In this document: positions 14,901 to 26,514 of the stretch, piece after piece | How positions within the stretch are numbered: position 1 is the first letter of the stretch | How the letters are laid out: each line of letters starts with the position of its first letter | Source of the DNA: Aurelia coerulea | Lineage: Eukaryota > Cnidaria > Scyphozoa > Semaeostomeae > Ulmaridae | NCBI GenBank assembly: GCA_039566865.1 | Contig: CM076960.1 | Coordinates: 6,062,001 to 6,126,000, forward strand | Length of the DNA: 64,000 nucleotides | Direction of reading: 5' to 3' | The notes under the pieces: generated by a model | Seen by the model: only the letters and a program-made list of their open reading frames with translations | What the model was told of the DNA's origin: nothing | Databases searched by the model: none | Program-made: the position numbers and the translations under genes

Positions 14901-17114
14901 CTGCAAACTTTCTCCAAAAGCTCTATCTTTCTGGCAACCGCTTCCCATTGTCCTTCTTACACATGTTGTTTTGGTAACTAAGAGCGACATTCAAGGATAC
15001 ACACCTACCATAACGGGACATGATACAAGAGCATTGTATTAGAATAAAATTTACTACAACAGCTGGTATATATTGACATTATAGTTCAGAAATACTCTAT
15101 TTGCAATAATATCATACAATGTCCTAGCAAAGTCGGTCAATTCAATTTTAACAACGTTTTCAAGACCGATCGAGCTTTTATTGAATTGCCATGTTCAACA
15201 GGAAAAGAAGTAAAAGCCAACGAGATGGAAAGAAAATTGTGTCCTTTCTTTCCATCAATTTTTGCACTAACAGAGTGGAATATTTTTGCAATTCGATAAG
15301 TTTCGTCTTTGCACGTTTTAACGAAAAGGATTATAGATCGGAGGAGACAACATTACGAAGAAATGTATCTTTCTGAAAAGGAGCTAGGACGCTTCATGCT
15401 TGTAAGCGATAAAGAGCGAGAGGGATGTGACTTAAGGAGTAAAAAGGTTTCCGTTATGACCGAAAAAGTCAACGAGAAGGAAAGGAAAGAACATATCTCC
15501 AACAAGAATTTACTCCAGTGCTGAATTATTTTAGAATACCAGATTCACAGTGTTCAGAGTTTTGCCGAGTTTCAAAATTTGCATTACAATCTTCGATTTT
15601 ATTTCACGAACATTTTAAATTATGGTTTTCTGCAGGATTCATAAGACCTTCCGAGGATTATGCATTACCCAGATTCGGAATATGTTAAGTATTTCCTGCA
15701 ACAAAACAACTAGTTTCTTATGCTATAATTTCCCAATAATGGAGTTTCTTAATTTCTCGGCGATCTGAGGGTGGAGATTTTAGAAGCTTTTTTTAAAATG
15801 AATACGTCTGTTTGTATAAATAAAAGGTCCACTTTTATCACATCTCCTATTCTCCTTTTTTTATAGCCTTTAGTTTTAACGGCTGACTGCAAACTTTCTC
15901 CAAAAGCTCTATCTTTCTGGCAACCGCTTCCCATTGTCCTTCTTACACATGTTGTTTTGGTAACTAAGAGCGACATTCAAGGATACACACCTACCATAAC
16001 GGGACATGATACAAGAGCATTGTATTAGAATAAAATTTACTACAACAGCTGGTATATATTGACATTATAGTTCAGAAATACTCTATTTGCAATAATATCA
16101 TACAATGTCCTAGCAAAGTCGGTCAATTCAATTTTAACAACGTTTTCAAGACCGATCGAGCTTTTATTGAATTGTCATGTTCAACAGGAAAAGAAGTCAA
16201 AGCCAACGAGATGGAAAGAAAATTGTGTCCTTTCTTTCCATCAATTTTTGCACTAACAGAGTGGAATATTTTTGCAATTCGATAAGTTTCGTCTTTGCAC
16301 GTTTTAACGAAAAGGACTATAGATCGGAGGAGACAACATTACGAAGAAATGTATCTTTCTGAAAAGGAGCTAGGACGCTTCAGGCTTGTAAGCGATAAAG
16401 AGCGAGAGGGATGTGACTTAAGGAGTAAAAAGGTTTCCGTTATGACCGAAAAAGTCAACGAGAAGGAAAGGAAAGAACATATCTCCAACAAGAATTTACT
16501 CCAGTGCTGAGTTTTTTGAGAATTCCAGATTCACAGTGTTTAGAGTTTTGCCGAGTTTCTAAGTTTGCATTACAATGGTTATGTTTATTTCCTGTACCTT
16601 CGCCAACATTTTAAATTAAGGTTTTGTGCAGAATTCTGAAATCTTTCGGATGTTTATTCATTACTCAGATACAGAATATGTTAAGGATATCCTACAACGA
16701 AACAACTAGTTTTTCAAGCTATATTTCCCAATACTGAGTTTGTGAATTTTTCGGCTATCTGAGGCCGAGTTTCTTATAAGTTGTGTTTAAAAATGAACAC
16801 GAGCAAGTGACGATCTACGCACATTAATTATAACTGTTGCAAAGGAAAATTGCGTTGTCACAAGGACGGCCACTCCTGCCGTTCGCGTAATATCAAATCA
16901 CCAGTCATTCATTAATTATCAATATCGAAAGTTCAAAAATTTATGGCTCTGTTAGTGTACAATAAATGTCCACTTTAGTCACATCGCCTCTTCTCCTATA
17001 TGTTTAGCCTTTAATTGGCTGGCTAACTGATTTGCTTAGCAATTAGCTAGCTTCATACTTTCTCCAAAAGCTCTATCTTGCTGGCAACGGCTTCCCATTG
17101 TCCTTCTTACACAT
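11998..17114. repeat. Satellite higher-order block 3 (A-A-A-A-C)
   Basis: Units are about 998, 981, 988, 986 and 1164 long. Both B units of the earlier blocks are replaced by A units, while the closing C unit is kept. Adjacent A units here, especially 14,965-17,114, look more alike than units elsewhere, which suggests local unequal exchange or conversion. Confidence 0.85.
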
Positions 17115-18011
17115 GTTGTTTTGGTAACTTAGAAGGACATGCAAGGATACACACCTACCATAACGGGACATGATACAAGAGCATTGTATTAGAATAAAAT
17201 TTACTACAACAGCTGGTACATATTGACATTATAGTTCTGAAATACTCTATTTTCAATGATATCCTACCATGTGCTAGCAAAGCCGGTCAACTCAATTTTA
17301 ACAACGTTTTCAAGATCGATCGAGCTTTTATTGAATTGCCATATTCAACAGAAAAGAAGGCAAAGCAAGCAAGACGGGAAGAAAGTTATCTTTCTTTACA
17401 TCAATTTTTGCTCTAACAGAGTGCAATCTTCTTGCAATTCGACAAGTTTCATCTTTGCATGTTCTAACGAAAAAGACTACAGATCGTTACGAACGAATGT
17501 ATCTTTCTGAAAAGGAGCTTTGACATTTCAAACTTGAATGCGATAACAAGCGAGAGGGATTTGACTTAAAAAGTCAAAACGTTTCCTTTATGACAGAAAA
17601 AATCAACGAGAAGGAAAGGAAAGAACATATTCCCAACAAGAATTTACTCCAGTGCTGAGTTTTTTTTAGAATACCAGATTCACAGTGTTTAGAGTTTTGC
17701 CGAGTTTCTAAGTTTGCATTACAATGGTCATGTTTATTTCCTGTACCTGCGTGAACATTTTAAATTAAGGTTTTGTGCAGAATTCTGAAATCTTTCGGAT
17801 GTTTATTCATTACTCAGATACAGAATATGTTAAGGATTTCCTACAACGAAACAACTAGTTTTTCAAGCTATTTTTCCCAATACTGAGTTTGTTAATTTTT
17901 CTGCTATCTGAGGCTGAGTTTCTTATAAGCTTTGTTTAAAAATGAATGCGTGCAAGTGTCAATCTACACACATTAATTATAACTGTAGCAATGGAAAATT
18001 GCGTTGCCACA

Positions 18012-18495
18012 AACAAGGGCAGATTTTGTAACAATAGAGCCTTTGGTTTGTTTACATATGACGCCATCTTGGTTGACTAGCCAATCAGAGAGCTCTATTT
18101 CTATGGCGTCATCCGATGATATTGGCGGAAGGAGGGGTTTGCTGTGGAGAAAACCACAGCCTCGTTTTTTCCTCGTGACGAAAATATACTTTCGCAAAAA
18201 CTCAAAACTTTTTTGCACACGTATAGAACGATAAATTTTACATACTTTTCTATTGGCACTAAGCTCTGCGTCTTCTGCTCTTCGCGCGATCGTTCGCTCT
18301 TGACACCCCTTTTGCACGTCTTCCACGCCCCTCCGACAGCTATGTCCAAACCCAACAAATCACATTTCTCAATCAAAAACAGCAATGTGACTTCAATTGC
18401 GAAGCCAGCAGATGAAACAAATATTTAAGAGAGAGTTTTAAAATGTCATAAAATCAATTTTCAACATCAATCTTCCGAATCGGTGGACAAGCCGG
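18012..18495 (+). repeat. Left terminal inverted repeat of the 2.27 kb transposon
   Basis: It pairs with 19797-20284. The match is very high for the outer ~380 bases (through acccaacaaatcacatttct) and weaker but clear to about 18495, where aaaatcaattttcaacatca still pairs. Confidence 0.85.
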
Positions 18496-19796
18496 AGTCG
18501 AGAGAAGAACCTCAGAAATTTAATCCTGTTACGACGATGAGTGCCCCAGCAGGAAAGAAGAATCAATTATTGACAGAGATCCGGAGTTGACCAAGTAAGT
18601 CATAGCAGTAAATAAGTGGAACATTCTTTGTTTCTTTAAGTTGCAGCTAAACGGGGTGAAATTACTGTCATCTTCAAATATATACACTCAATTTTGTAAG
18701 AAACAGCGAGCAAGTGGTATGCTCTTAAGAAACTTAAGAAACTACCCTACCTGAATTAAAAAAGCAAAGAAACTTTTATTATTTACAGTTTCCATTTCCA
18801 CAGTAACATAAACCTAATTTCTTAATAAGAAACTAAGAATTTGGGGCAAAGTTTCTCAAAATTATTTCTTATGCGTTTCTTATTAAAGGTTTCATAACAA
18901 ACTTCAAGGTCACTACTTTTGCCATCATGAACATTTCAAAAGTACATTTTTTGAAACCTTTCCAATGTTTAGACATTGCTCAAGTATTTTTTGAGTTTTT
19001 GAGTAATTTGATATCGTCGGAAACAAGTGAACAATAGTGTAATTATGATCAAGATTTCCTTCAAAACTTATTAGAATGAATGGTTTCTCAACTTTATAGT
19101 TTCTCAGTACTCGAGCTTCTTTATTTTTTGGCGATCTGAGACTTGAGTTTTTATCAAAAATGCGTCTAAACAGTTTGACATTGAAACCATTGGGTTCTGC
19201 CACTCTTTGGCCACTCTTCACTTGCAGATTGCAGTCACTTTCAGTAAACCGCACGCTCAAATTGTTTCCATATAAAAAGGTTTGTTTTGACTCCAACTTC
19301 GGAAAGGAGAATCATTTCTGGATTTTGATAGAGGTGGGTGGAGTTTACATTAGTATATTTCTGAGTGTGATTTCTGCAATTTGTTAATGAAGCATTGCAA
19401 ACTTTCAACACTGGAAATGTCAAACAGTAGTCAAACAGAAGAGAGATCGGGCCTGAGAAGAAGTCCTCCATGCTCAACTAACTTATCTTACCAAGTAGCA
19501 TGAGATCAGGCTCACCGTAAAAAAAAAATGAGAAGGGAAGGAAACCGAAAGACGATTCGTGACAATTCATGACGATACTTGACGATTGGAGCAGGAAGTC
19601 ACCTACTTTTGGAGAATTAATACTTTGCATATAACGTACGTTTTATGGAAGGTTGGTATCTTACCATTTTCAAAGATTTTTGGTCTGTAATTTACATTTG
19701 TTCAGAACATGAACCGTCTCGTCCCTGCTCGTCCCCGGCTCGTCTCGCTCTCTCGCCCTGAAACGATTGGTGGTCGCGGGGGGTGGGGAGAAGGGG

Positions 19797-20284
19797 GCTG
19801 CAATGTCCACAGATTCGGAAAGTTGATGATGAAAATTGATTTTCAAACATTTTAAAACCCTTTTCTGAAATTTTCTTTCATCTAATGGCAGGACAAATTA
19901 AAGTTACACTGTTGCTTTTGATCGAGAAATGTGATTTGTTGGGTTTTGGGCATTGCCGTCGGAGGGGCGTGGAAGACGTGCAAAAAGGGGTGTCAAGAGC
20001 GAACGATTGCGCGAAGAGCAGAAGATGCAGAGCTTAGTGCCAATAGAAAAGTATGTAAAATTTATCGTGCTATACGTGTGCAAAAAAGTTTTGAGTTTTT
20101 GCGAAAGTATATTTTCGTCGCGAGGAAAAAACGAGGCTGTGGTTTTCTCCACAGCAAACCCCTCCTTCCGCCATTATCATCGGATGACGCCATAGAAATA
20201 GAGCTCTCTGATTGGCTAGTCAACCAAGATGGCGTCATATGTAAACAAACCAAAGGCTCTATTGTTACAAAATCTGCCCTTGTT
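19797..20284 (-). repeat. Right terminal inverted repeat of the 2.27 kb transposon
   Basis: Reverse complement of the left arm. It contains the same CCAAT-like segment (attggctagtcaac) and the run gaggaaaaaacgaggctgtg found inverted on the left. Confidence 0.85.
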
Positions 20285-20520
20285 GTTGCCACAAGGATGG
20301 CCACTCCTGCGTTAGCGTAATATAAAACCACCAGTCTTTCATTAATTAGCAATATCTAAAGTTCAATAAATAATGGCTCTGTTAATGTACAATAAATGTC
20401 CACTTTAGTCACATCGCCTCTTCCTCTATATGTTTAGCCTTTAATTGGCTGGCTCACTGATTTTTTTAGCCCTTAGCTGGCTGCATTTCCATTTCCGAAA
20501 AAACATTTCCGTTATGACCG
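20285..20520. repeat. Right part of the last satellite unit, split by the transposon
   Basis: The sequence resumes the C-class satellite (caccagtctttcattaatta, then tttaattggctggctcac) where it stops at 18,011. It decays after about 20,480 and marks the end of the array. From 20,521 to 20,687 nothing is recognisable. Confidence 0.85.
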
Positions 20521-20687
20521 AACCTTAAGAAAATTTGTCCGTTTTGCATCCTCAATCATTCTTGAACCTTCAGATATCATATTTTGTATCCCCTCAGGCT
20601 TGTCGTCCGGTTGACCATTCCTCACGAAGCTTTTATAAGCACGACTCTTGTTTCTTAGAAAGTTTTTGACAATTTGCGTTATCCACG

Positions 20688-20731
20688 GTGCTATTATTAT
20701 TAGTATTAGTATTAGTATTAGTATTAGTATT

Positions 20732-20802
<71 letters not shown>
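20688..20802. repeat. Compound microsatellite (ATTAGT)n then (ATT)n
   Basis: Several attagt units are followed by about 25 att units. The minus strand reads as poly-asparagine, which makes a spurious open frame here. It directly abuts a PLE terminal fragment, as do other ATT runs in this window. Confidence 0.95.
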
Positions 20803-20933
20803 GAAATTGAACTAAAAGCACCATCAAAAACAACAGAAAATAAAATATATGAAAAAACACACTGTTATTTGTCAAAAACGTTTCGATTAAAATCTTCATA
20901 AGTTTACTTTACAACTCCGGACAGCCGGTTCAT
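20803..20933 (-). mobile_element. Solo terminal fragment of a Penelope-like element (family B)
   Basis: The stretch with aaattgaactaaaagcacca and cgtttcgattaaaatcttca resembles 56303-56420, which is linked to a GIY-YIG coding fragment. Only the noncoding end is present. The catalytic-core-like CTGANGA seen in the related copy has changed to CTTATGA here. Confidence 0.55.
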
Positions 20934-20956
20934 TTTATTATTATTATTATTATTAT
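20934..20956. repeat. (ATT)n microsatellite
   Basis: Seven to eight att units between two PLE-derived segments. Confidence 0.9.
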
Positions 20957-20994
20957 AGCGTCAAGTAAGATTGAGTATTCTTGTTTCAGGTCGA

Positions 20995-21674
20995 TAATAC
21001 GCAGAGAAAACAAGACTAGTTTGTTTGAAAATTTTCGATCTATCGTAGACCTTCATCAGTCAATTAATGTTCGAATAAATGTTTTACAATCTAACGTTAT
21101 CAAATGCGAATGTTGTGTTCCATAAATAAAAGGAGTTTAAAATTCTAACAATGAAATAGAGAACGGAGAACGATTGATGTGACGAAACTTTATTAAACTG
21201 CTACATATGCTTGTATAGTTTATAATATGTCTTTCCGAGCTCATTAAGGCTAGAATTTAGTCCGTTTGGTTCTCTGGAGTCTAATCGTGATATACATAAG
21301 TTTTCGTAATGTTCTAATTTATCACGATCTCCTTCTAATCTCTGCAGGATATGTACCTTTAAATCCCTATCAAAATTGCATGATTCACTCTCGTGAAAAT
21401 GTTTGCCCAGTTCCGTTGCATCCGGATCATGCTTTGCATCACTCCGGTGCTTATTAAACCTTTGGCTTAAAGCTGTGGATGTATATCCAATGTATATTAG
21501 CTGATGCTTCATACATTCAGCGGCATAAATCACATTTTTGCTGTTGCAGGAACCACCGTCAATACGACATGTTTTGCCAGTCTTTGTATTTGTTATGTCA
21601 TTTGTTTGTCCCATGTGGCAACACAATTTGCATGGACGTCCTCTTTTCTTTGATTTTTTTAACGTACAGCGCAC
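20995..21674 (-). pseudogene. 5'-truncated Penelope-like element (family A), GIY-YIG end only
   Basis: The minus strand encodes the last ~157 residues of the same protein as the full-length element at 33,338-37,090. They include the cysteine cluster CKLCC, the GIY-YIG core around VIY and YIGYT, and the terminal helix YENL. Its noncoding 3' end (20995-21200) matches 33137-33337 nearly base for base. The coding part starts abruptly at 21,674 beside an ATT microsatellite with no ATG, as expected for a 5'-truncated retrocopy. The two copies differ at few positions, so this insertion is young. Confidence 0.85.
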
Positions 21675-21718
21675 GTTATTATTATATTATTATTATTATT
21701 ATTATTATTAATATTCAT
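21675..21718. repeat. (ATT)n-rich microsatellite at a PLE junction
   Basis: It sits exactly between the truncated family A copy and the C-terminal end of a different PLE fragment. Confidence 0.9.
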
Positions 21719-21719
21719 A

Positions 21720-22355
21720 TTATTGGTTCACTATAGCGGGTCCTCTGTTAAAAAGTTTGCTTTCGTATTCTAAGCGTGATTTATTGTCCTTAAGTTTCAT
21801 AAATGCATAAATTTTGAAGAAAGGTTCTTTAAGGCTTTTAATAGATTTTCCGCAGTTATGTACATGTTTTTGAAAATTGCAAGAAGAAACTCCGCTTCTT
21901 GACTCAGATATGTGATTGTTCATTCTTTGACGTAAATTCGTTGTCTGGCTTATGTAGTTCATTTGACCATCACATAAATTACACGAGAGAAAATATATGA
22001 TGTTTTTGCTATTGGAGGTAATTTCTGATTTGATGTCCCATATTGCTCCATTTGTAGTTTTGAAATTCTTCACTGGTTGTAGATATAAACGGCATAATTT
22101 GCATTGTGCTTTATTGCATAATTTAATTCCAGGTTCTTGTCTCACAAAGGGGATGGATGTAAATTTCGCGTTCGTTGTCTTGAATGCCTTTAAAAAGGTT
22201 TGAAATGGTCTTGATAACATGGCTATGATTTAAACTTGGGTAAAATGCCGTAACAAGTGGTATAACATCTCTTGTTTTATTCGGTGCAGGACCTTGTAAT
22301 TTTGCTTTGTGAAATGCTTTATCAATTAAGGAGTTGTGATAGTTGCAATTCAAAT
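21720..22355 (-). pseudogene. Degenerate Penelope-like GIY-YIG fragment (family E)
   Basis: Two overlapping minus-strand frames (22353-22123 and 22220-21720) join into one PLE C-terminus. The first carries IPLVTAFYPS and a following HVIKTISNLF, typical of the segment after the reverse transcriptase. The second carries a C-x-x-x-x-C-x-x-C cluster (CNKAQCKLC), then NIIYFLSC and YISQTTNLRQRM. The usual YIG is YIS here, a change in the core motif. A frameshift near 22,200 separates the parts. Dead relic of a family clearly different from A. Confidence 0.75.
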
Positions 22356-22419
22356 GCCAGTTTTTTTAATTCTTGTAAACGGAATTTAACTATCTCTTTA
22401 ATTCTCTAATTGTAAATAT

Positions 22420-22600
22420 ATATACCGTATGTGGCATTGAGGATACGGAGCACCTTTTGCTTCTGTGCCCTTCTTTTGAGGCTCAACGACAAGATCGTCT
22501 CGCTTGAACTGTTGACTTTTGCTAAAATTTGTTCAAGTTTGCTGTAACTCATCCTTTATCCCGTGATGATGAACACCTTTCAAATGACTTGAGCTGAAAT
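22420..22600 (+). pseudogene. LINE C-terminal remnant (cysteine/histidine tail)
   Basis: The plus strand reads CGIEDTEHLLLLCPSF followed by EAQRQDRL, a spacing (C..C-like, H, C-P-x-F) common at the end of non-LTR reverse transcriptase proteins. Stops follow at once. Too short to assign a clade. From 22,601 to 23,095 I see nothing beyond AT-rich sequence. Confidence 0.5.
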
Positions 22601-23097
22601 AAACTCCAATAGACCTTTAAGCTATTCTGCAAAAGAACCTGGATTGAGAGACAAGTTTTTGTAAATGTTCGTAGGAGAGGTTCGATTGGGTGGCGTTCGC
22701 GCTTCTATCACTGTTGGGAACATTCGAAAATTTTCAAAATGTATCAAAACATCGTTCGATTCAGATTCATTTTCAGAACTGCAAAGGTCTATTGACTCTA
22801 CATTTCGTCAAAAAAAACCGGTCGCTTTGATTAATTTTTGTGGAAACTTTAGTTACATGACATGCAATCACCAAGCCCCTTGATGTTCCTTTTGTCACAC
22901 CAAGTTCTTTCTCTTTGTAAATTTTCTTTTTCAAATTAGATCCACTATATAACATAAAAGTGTTGCGCTTGCTGCATTATTTTGATGCATCACTACACAA
23001 CCCTCAGTATCCATTTAGCTGGTAGTATCTATTGGTATGTAGTTCAACATTGCTCATGTCATTGTTTTATGTTCCCCATGTTATGGTGTCTTCCTTG

Positions 23098-23135
23098 TTG
23101 TGTTGTGTTGTGTTGTGTTATGTTGTATTGTAATT
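23098..23135. repeat. (TGTTG)n pentanucleotide microsatellite
   Basis: About seven units of tgttg with one tgtta variant. Confidence 0.9.
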
Positions 23136-23309
23136 AGAAAGTATATGAGATGTATAGCAAATGTATTATATTAATAATCAAGAACCTACAGCTGTTTCAA
23201 GGAATATTAAAATGCGTCTATCCGAGAAAAGAACCGATATTACTAAAAATTTGATGAAAAGGTCACCTATGGAGTTTCACGCATAACAGTTGAGTATTAG
23301 GATAGCTAC

Positions 23310-23900
23310 AAGTATTTTTTTATAAGAAACTAAGAATTTGCGCCAGTTCTGAAACTTTCTTAAAGTCATCAGATTTTGAGTACTCAGAGTTTCTTACGAA
23401 TTTCTTAGAGGTTCCATAACAATCTTCATGTTCACTACTTGTGCCACACTTGTGCCCTCGTGAACATTTCAAAAAAATTGTTTTTAAGTCTTTCCAATGT
23501 TTACACATTACTCAAGTACCTTACCAGTAACATGATACAGGAAACAAGTGAAAGTAAAATTATATCAAGGATTTCCTTTATCAAAGTAAGTAGTTTCTTA
23601 ACTTATCTTCTCCCAGAACTGGAGTCTCTTAATCCTTTGGCGATCTGAGAGCTGAGTTTCTCGTGGGCAGTTTCTTATGAAAATACGCATACTTGTAAGG
23701 TAACTTTCACACATATGCTATCTCTTGGACAGTGAAGGGCTAAATGGCATTGATTCAGATGATTATCTTCATTCCACGCGAGAATGTAAGAATACCGCAC
23801 CACCAGACAGGAATCGAACTCGCCCAAAAATTTACACATATTCGTTTTTGGTCACTTGGAGGTACCTGCAAGGATACACACCTGACATAGCGGGACATTT
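23310..23900. repeat. Diverged copy of the AAGAAACT dispersed repeat and of a satellite segment
   Basis: It contains aagaaactaagaatttg, gtttcttacgaatttctta, a tail with ggcgatctgagagctgag, and then aaggatacacacctgacata with cgggacat, matching the satellite block caaggatacacacctaccat. This is an isolated relative of the 1-18 kb satellite. Similar copies lie at 18,720-19,160, 27,550-27,960 and 53,490-53,620, and inverted at 41,230-41,400. Confidence 0.6.
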
Positions 23901-24255
23901 CGCAAAATCATAATAAAACCTTTCTAGAACATACAGTATTTTCTAGAGTGTCACAGTTTGATTTCAGGAAGAAAGAAATGTTTTTGTGAACAATTAGTAA
24001 CTTTACACAGTTTACCGATGAATATTTAGTTTTGCAGTCTTACCGGGACATTTTCGTAAAGCTTGACATTTGGCAACTTTGCGGGACGGGAAATGTTTGC
24101 TCATAAAAAGGAAAATATAGCTGGCATCAAGTTATTCCTTGAATGTAAGGTATCACTGGGCCAAATATTCTATGAATTCACCAAAGAGAAGCTATTTAGA
24201 GTCCGTCCCGGTAAAGTGTCCTCACAACGAAGTCCCGCTAAACTACCATTGATTT

Positions 24256-24302
24256 GTATGTGTGTATGTATGTATGTATGTATGTGTATGTATGTATACA
24301 AA
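24256..24302. repeat. (TATG)n microsatellite
   Basis: Roughly eleven imperfect tatg/tgtg units. The flanks 23,901-24,255 and 24,303-24,440 contain no recognised gene. Confidence 0.9.
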
Positions 24303-24632
24303 AATGACTATTTGATTTATGATACCCCCACACAGCAAAAATGCAACATATTCTGGTGAGGCAATGCTTTTCTCCAAAGTTAGGGCTTTGACCACTTTTT
24401 ACCACTTACACCAACTTAAGATTACTCTCAACCTCTGCCTGGCATCACCATGCCATCTGCAATAGTAGGCAATGGTACCTTTTCTTAACACTGTTTACAA
24501 ACAATTCATAATATTCATGCATTCATGCATGTGACCACCAAAGAAAGTGAGATTTTCATTCATTTGGGGAAAGTATACTATATGATGATCCACGAAGTCA
24601 TTGAGCTTGCAATTAGTAAAACGTGAACTTAC

Positions 24633-24810
24633 TTGCCACTTCACGAACATACTTCAAGAGTTTTGCGTATACTTCATCTTGAAGCATTCTGGTATTTGAT
24701 CCTTCTTCATCGAACTTTGGTTTTAATAGTAAGACAAGTTTCTTGACAGTCAATTTTGAGCTCTCATTTGGGCGAAGCAAGTGAAGAAACAAAGGAAGCT
24801 CGTTGACAAT
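24633..24810 (-). CDS. HECT-like gene, exon ending in LKYVREVA
   Basis: Acceptor cctatacacag and donor gtaagttc bound 178 bases, phase 0 in and phase 1 out. They encode IVNELPLFLHLLRP, LTVKKLVLLLKPKF, DEEGSNTRMLQDEVYAKLLK and YVREVA. A possible next exon begins after ttgcag at 24,456 (NGMVMPGRG) but soon meets a stop, so I do not annotate it. Confidence 0.7.
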
Positions 24811-25395
24811 CTGTGTATAGGAAAGATAAAATGATCATGAGTGCAAATAATTCATTGAACACCTAAGACATTGGGGAGAATTTTGATACAATTAAAGTCA
24901 TACTAGTCACTATCAAAATTTATGCATGCTTAGGTACTCTCGACTGAGACTTTTCAATGAAATTTGGTTTTTCAACTTCAAATCCAAAAAAATAAACTCA
25001 AAATTTGCATACATATGTTATATCTATGACAGCTCTGACACATTAGAGTTAGGCCCCACATTTAAGGAACCAATTTCTCACACCTTAAACTGAAGTATTT
25101 CCTACATCTATATTCTATGGAATTTTTTCATCTTGCAGGCTGAAACTTTCTTAAGTTTATGTTTCTGGTCCTGGAATGGAAAAACAGAATGGAATCATTG
25201 ATAGATACTAGATTGGCCACATGGCATCAATGATTGTCATGAAAATCAGTTAAAGTTTTAGGTGAAAGTTTTGAGAGAACTACACTATAACAATTTGACC
25301 TGTACAATTTTTAAATTTACAATTTACTTTATTTATTTACAATTTGACTTGTAACTTTTTTTGAATTTTAGATTTATTGTATAAAAAATTGTCAC

Positions 25396-25553
25396 CTGAA
25401 TAATTCCCATTTCCATCAGTCCTCTCCTCAGCTCTGATATTGGAGTCCTGCTGTCATTTTCATCAATCTCAGGATTTCCAGAAAAGAATATTTGCTGTAT
25501 CATAGGCTCATCCAAGAATTGTGGAACTTTACCATTTTGCAAAATGCTGAGAC
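25396..25553 (-). CDS. HECT-like gene, middle exon
   Basis: Between acceptor ttttcatacag and donor gtgaca lie 158 bases, phase 1 in and phase 0 out. They encode LSILQNGKVPQFLDE, IFFSGNPEID and LRRGLMEMGIIQ. This matches the part of the HECT N-lobe before the E2-binding region as seen in G2E3-like proteins; the comparison is from memory of the family. Confidence 0.7.
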
Positions 25554-26514
25554 CTGTATGAAAAGAGTCAGAAGTGTACAGCATCTAGCTGGAAGAATAT
25601 CAAATATATACAGAACGGTACTGCATATCTTCTAAATAAAGAAGGTTTCACAAGGCACTAATACTGTAGTTTGGGTTTGGCTGGGAGGAATTCTATGTGA
25701 CATGGCCAAAATATTGAAATTTAAAGAGCAGTGACCCATATGATAAAGTTCAATAGCCTTGGTCCCCATAATAAAATGTTGCCATAAGGATAAAAAATGA
25801 AGCTGTTGAGTGGTAGACAATTTCATATTTGGGAACTTGGCTCCTTCCCCAGGAGGGGGACTCCTATTGGTAGGTGATGGAGGGGGGTTCTGACACAAGA
25901 TCTTTACCAAAGGTCCAAAAATATACTGATTTACCCCAAAAGTAATCAGATTTACCCCTGATTTACTCCTGAACCATGTATCAACAATGTGCAAATTAAA
26001 CACTGCCTGCATGGGAGAAAGGGAGACTATTAAAAATTTTCAATGTGCCAACTGGTTTTGAGGGACTTCAGCAGCTTACTAGAGGAAAAAGACTTATTCT
26101 TTTAGCTAAACACACTCTTCCCCAAAAATGTACTAAATTTACCAAAATTGCAGCCCCAAAACCATACTAAAATTGCATTTTTGAGACCCAAAGAGTGTCT
26201 GCTCCCCATCCCCTATCAATAGCAAGTCCTCCTGGGGCTCCTTCCCTCTTTTCATTACAGTGCAGCATGCATTCTATTCTTCTGCATAGAAGACCAGAAG
26301 ACAAAGGAATGGAATATGGCAGAAAAAAGAAAAGGATCAACAATAGGTCTTTACAAAAATGCTAAACATCTGACTATCAATTGAGAAAATTGTACTATTA
26401 TAGAGATCTTGACTTCCATTTTGCAGTTTTCAAGACCTATGCATTCTGTACCATGTTGGCCCATGTTGTGTACCCCCCCTGCCTTCACTTTCTTTAGAAT
26501 TAAAATGAACAAAC

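Larger units (their letters stand above)
1..18011. repeat. Tandem satellite array, ~1.0-1.16 kb units in three length classes
   Basis: About seventeen head-to-tail units can be aligned by the anchor gttgttttggtaact, which starts near 1151, 2295, 3429, 4435 (one mismatch), 5422, 6586, 7729, 8839, 9837, 10834, 11998, 12996, 13977, 14965, 15951 and 17115. Spacings fall into three classes: about 981-1006 (A), 1110-1144 (B) and 1164 (C, three times with identical spacing). C units carry an extra block containing tttaattggctggctaac; B units carry tagttatagcggctgac. The array is cut by the left edge of the window and by a transposon at 18,012. No protein-coding role is evident. It resembles higher-order satellite or heterochromatin-type DNA. 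The consensus also includes gtttcttaa and ggcgatctgag pieces shared with dispersed repeats elsewhere in the window. Confidence 0.95.
18012..20284. mobile_element. Non-autonomous DNA transposon with ~480 bp inverted repeats, Mutator-like by its 9 bp duplication
   Basis: The ends are inverted copies: aacaagggcag on the left and ctgcccttgtt on the right. The arms run from 18012 to about 18495 and from about 19797 to 20284. The 9-base sequence gttgccaca lies directly outside both ends (18003-18011 and 20285-20293), and the satellite continues on each side. Long terminal inverted repeats with a 9 bp target duplication are typical of Mutator-like elements; the family assignment rests on that alone. 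The 1.3 kb interior has no transposase. It includes an AAGAAACT-type dispersed repeat at about 18,720-19,160. Open frames in the arms mirror each other and are by-products of the inverted repeat. Confidence 0.85.

Noticed and set aside
5250..15976. Minus-strand ATG frames in the A-class satellite units (for example 5250-5447, 12824-13021, 13805-14002, 14793-14990, 15749-15976)
   Set aside because: They repeat only because the units repeat. They overlap the other recurrent frame region, have no recognised domain, and differ among units by simple substitutions with no codon pattern.
17973..20352. Mirror-image frames of 76-129 residues in the arms of the 2.27 kb transposon
   Set aside because: Both arms and both strands give similar frames, as any long inverted repeat would. 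No transposase motif.
20633..20899. Poly-asparagine protein on the minus strand
   Set aside because: It is the translation of the ATT/ATTAGT microsatellite and starts without gene context.
25632..26012. 126-residue minus-strand frame between HECT-like exons
   Set aside because: Splice phases join the flanking exons without it, and its composition is low-complexity with no HECT similarity.
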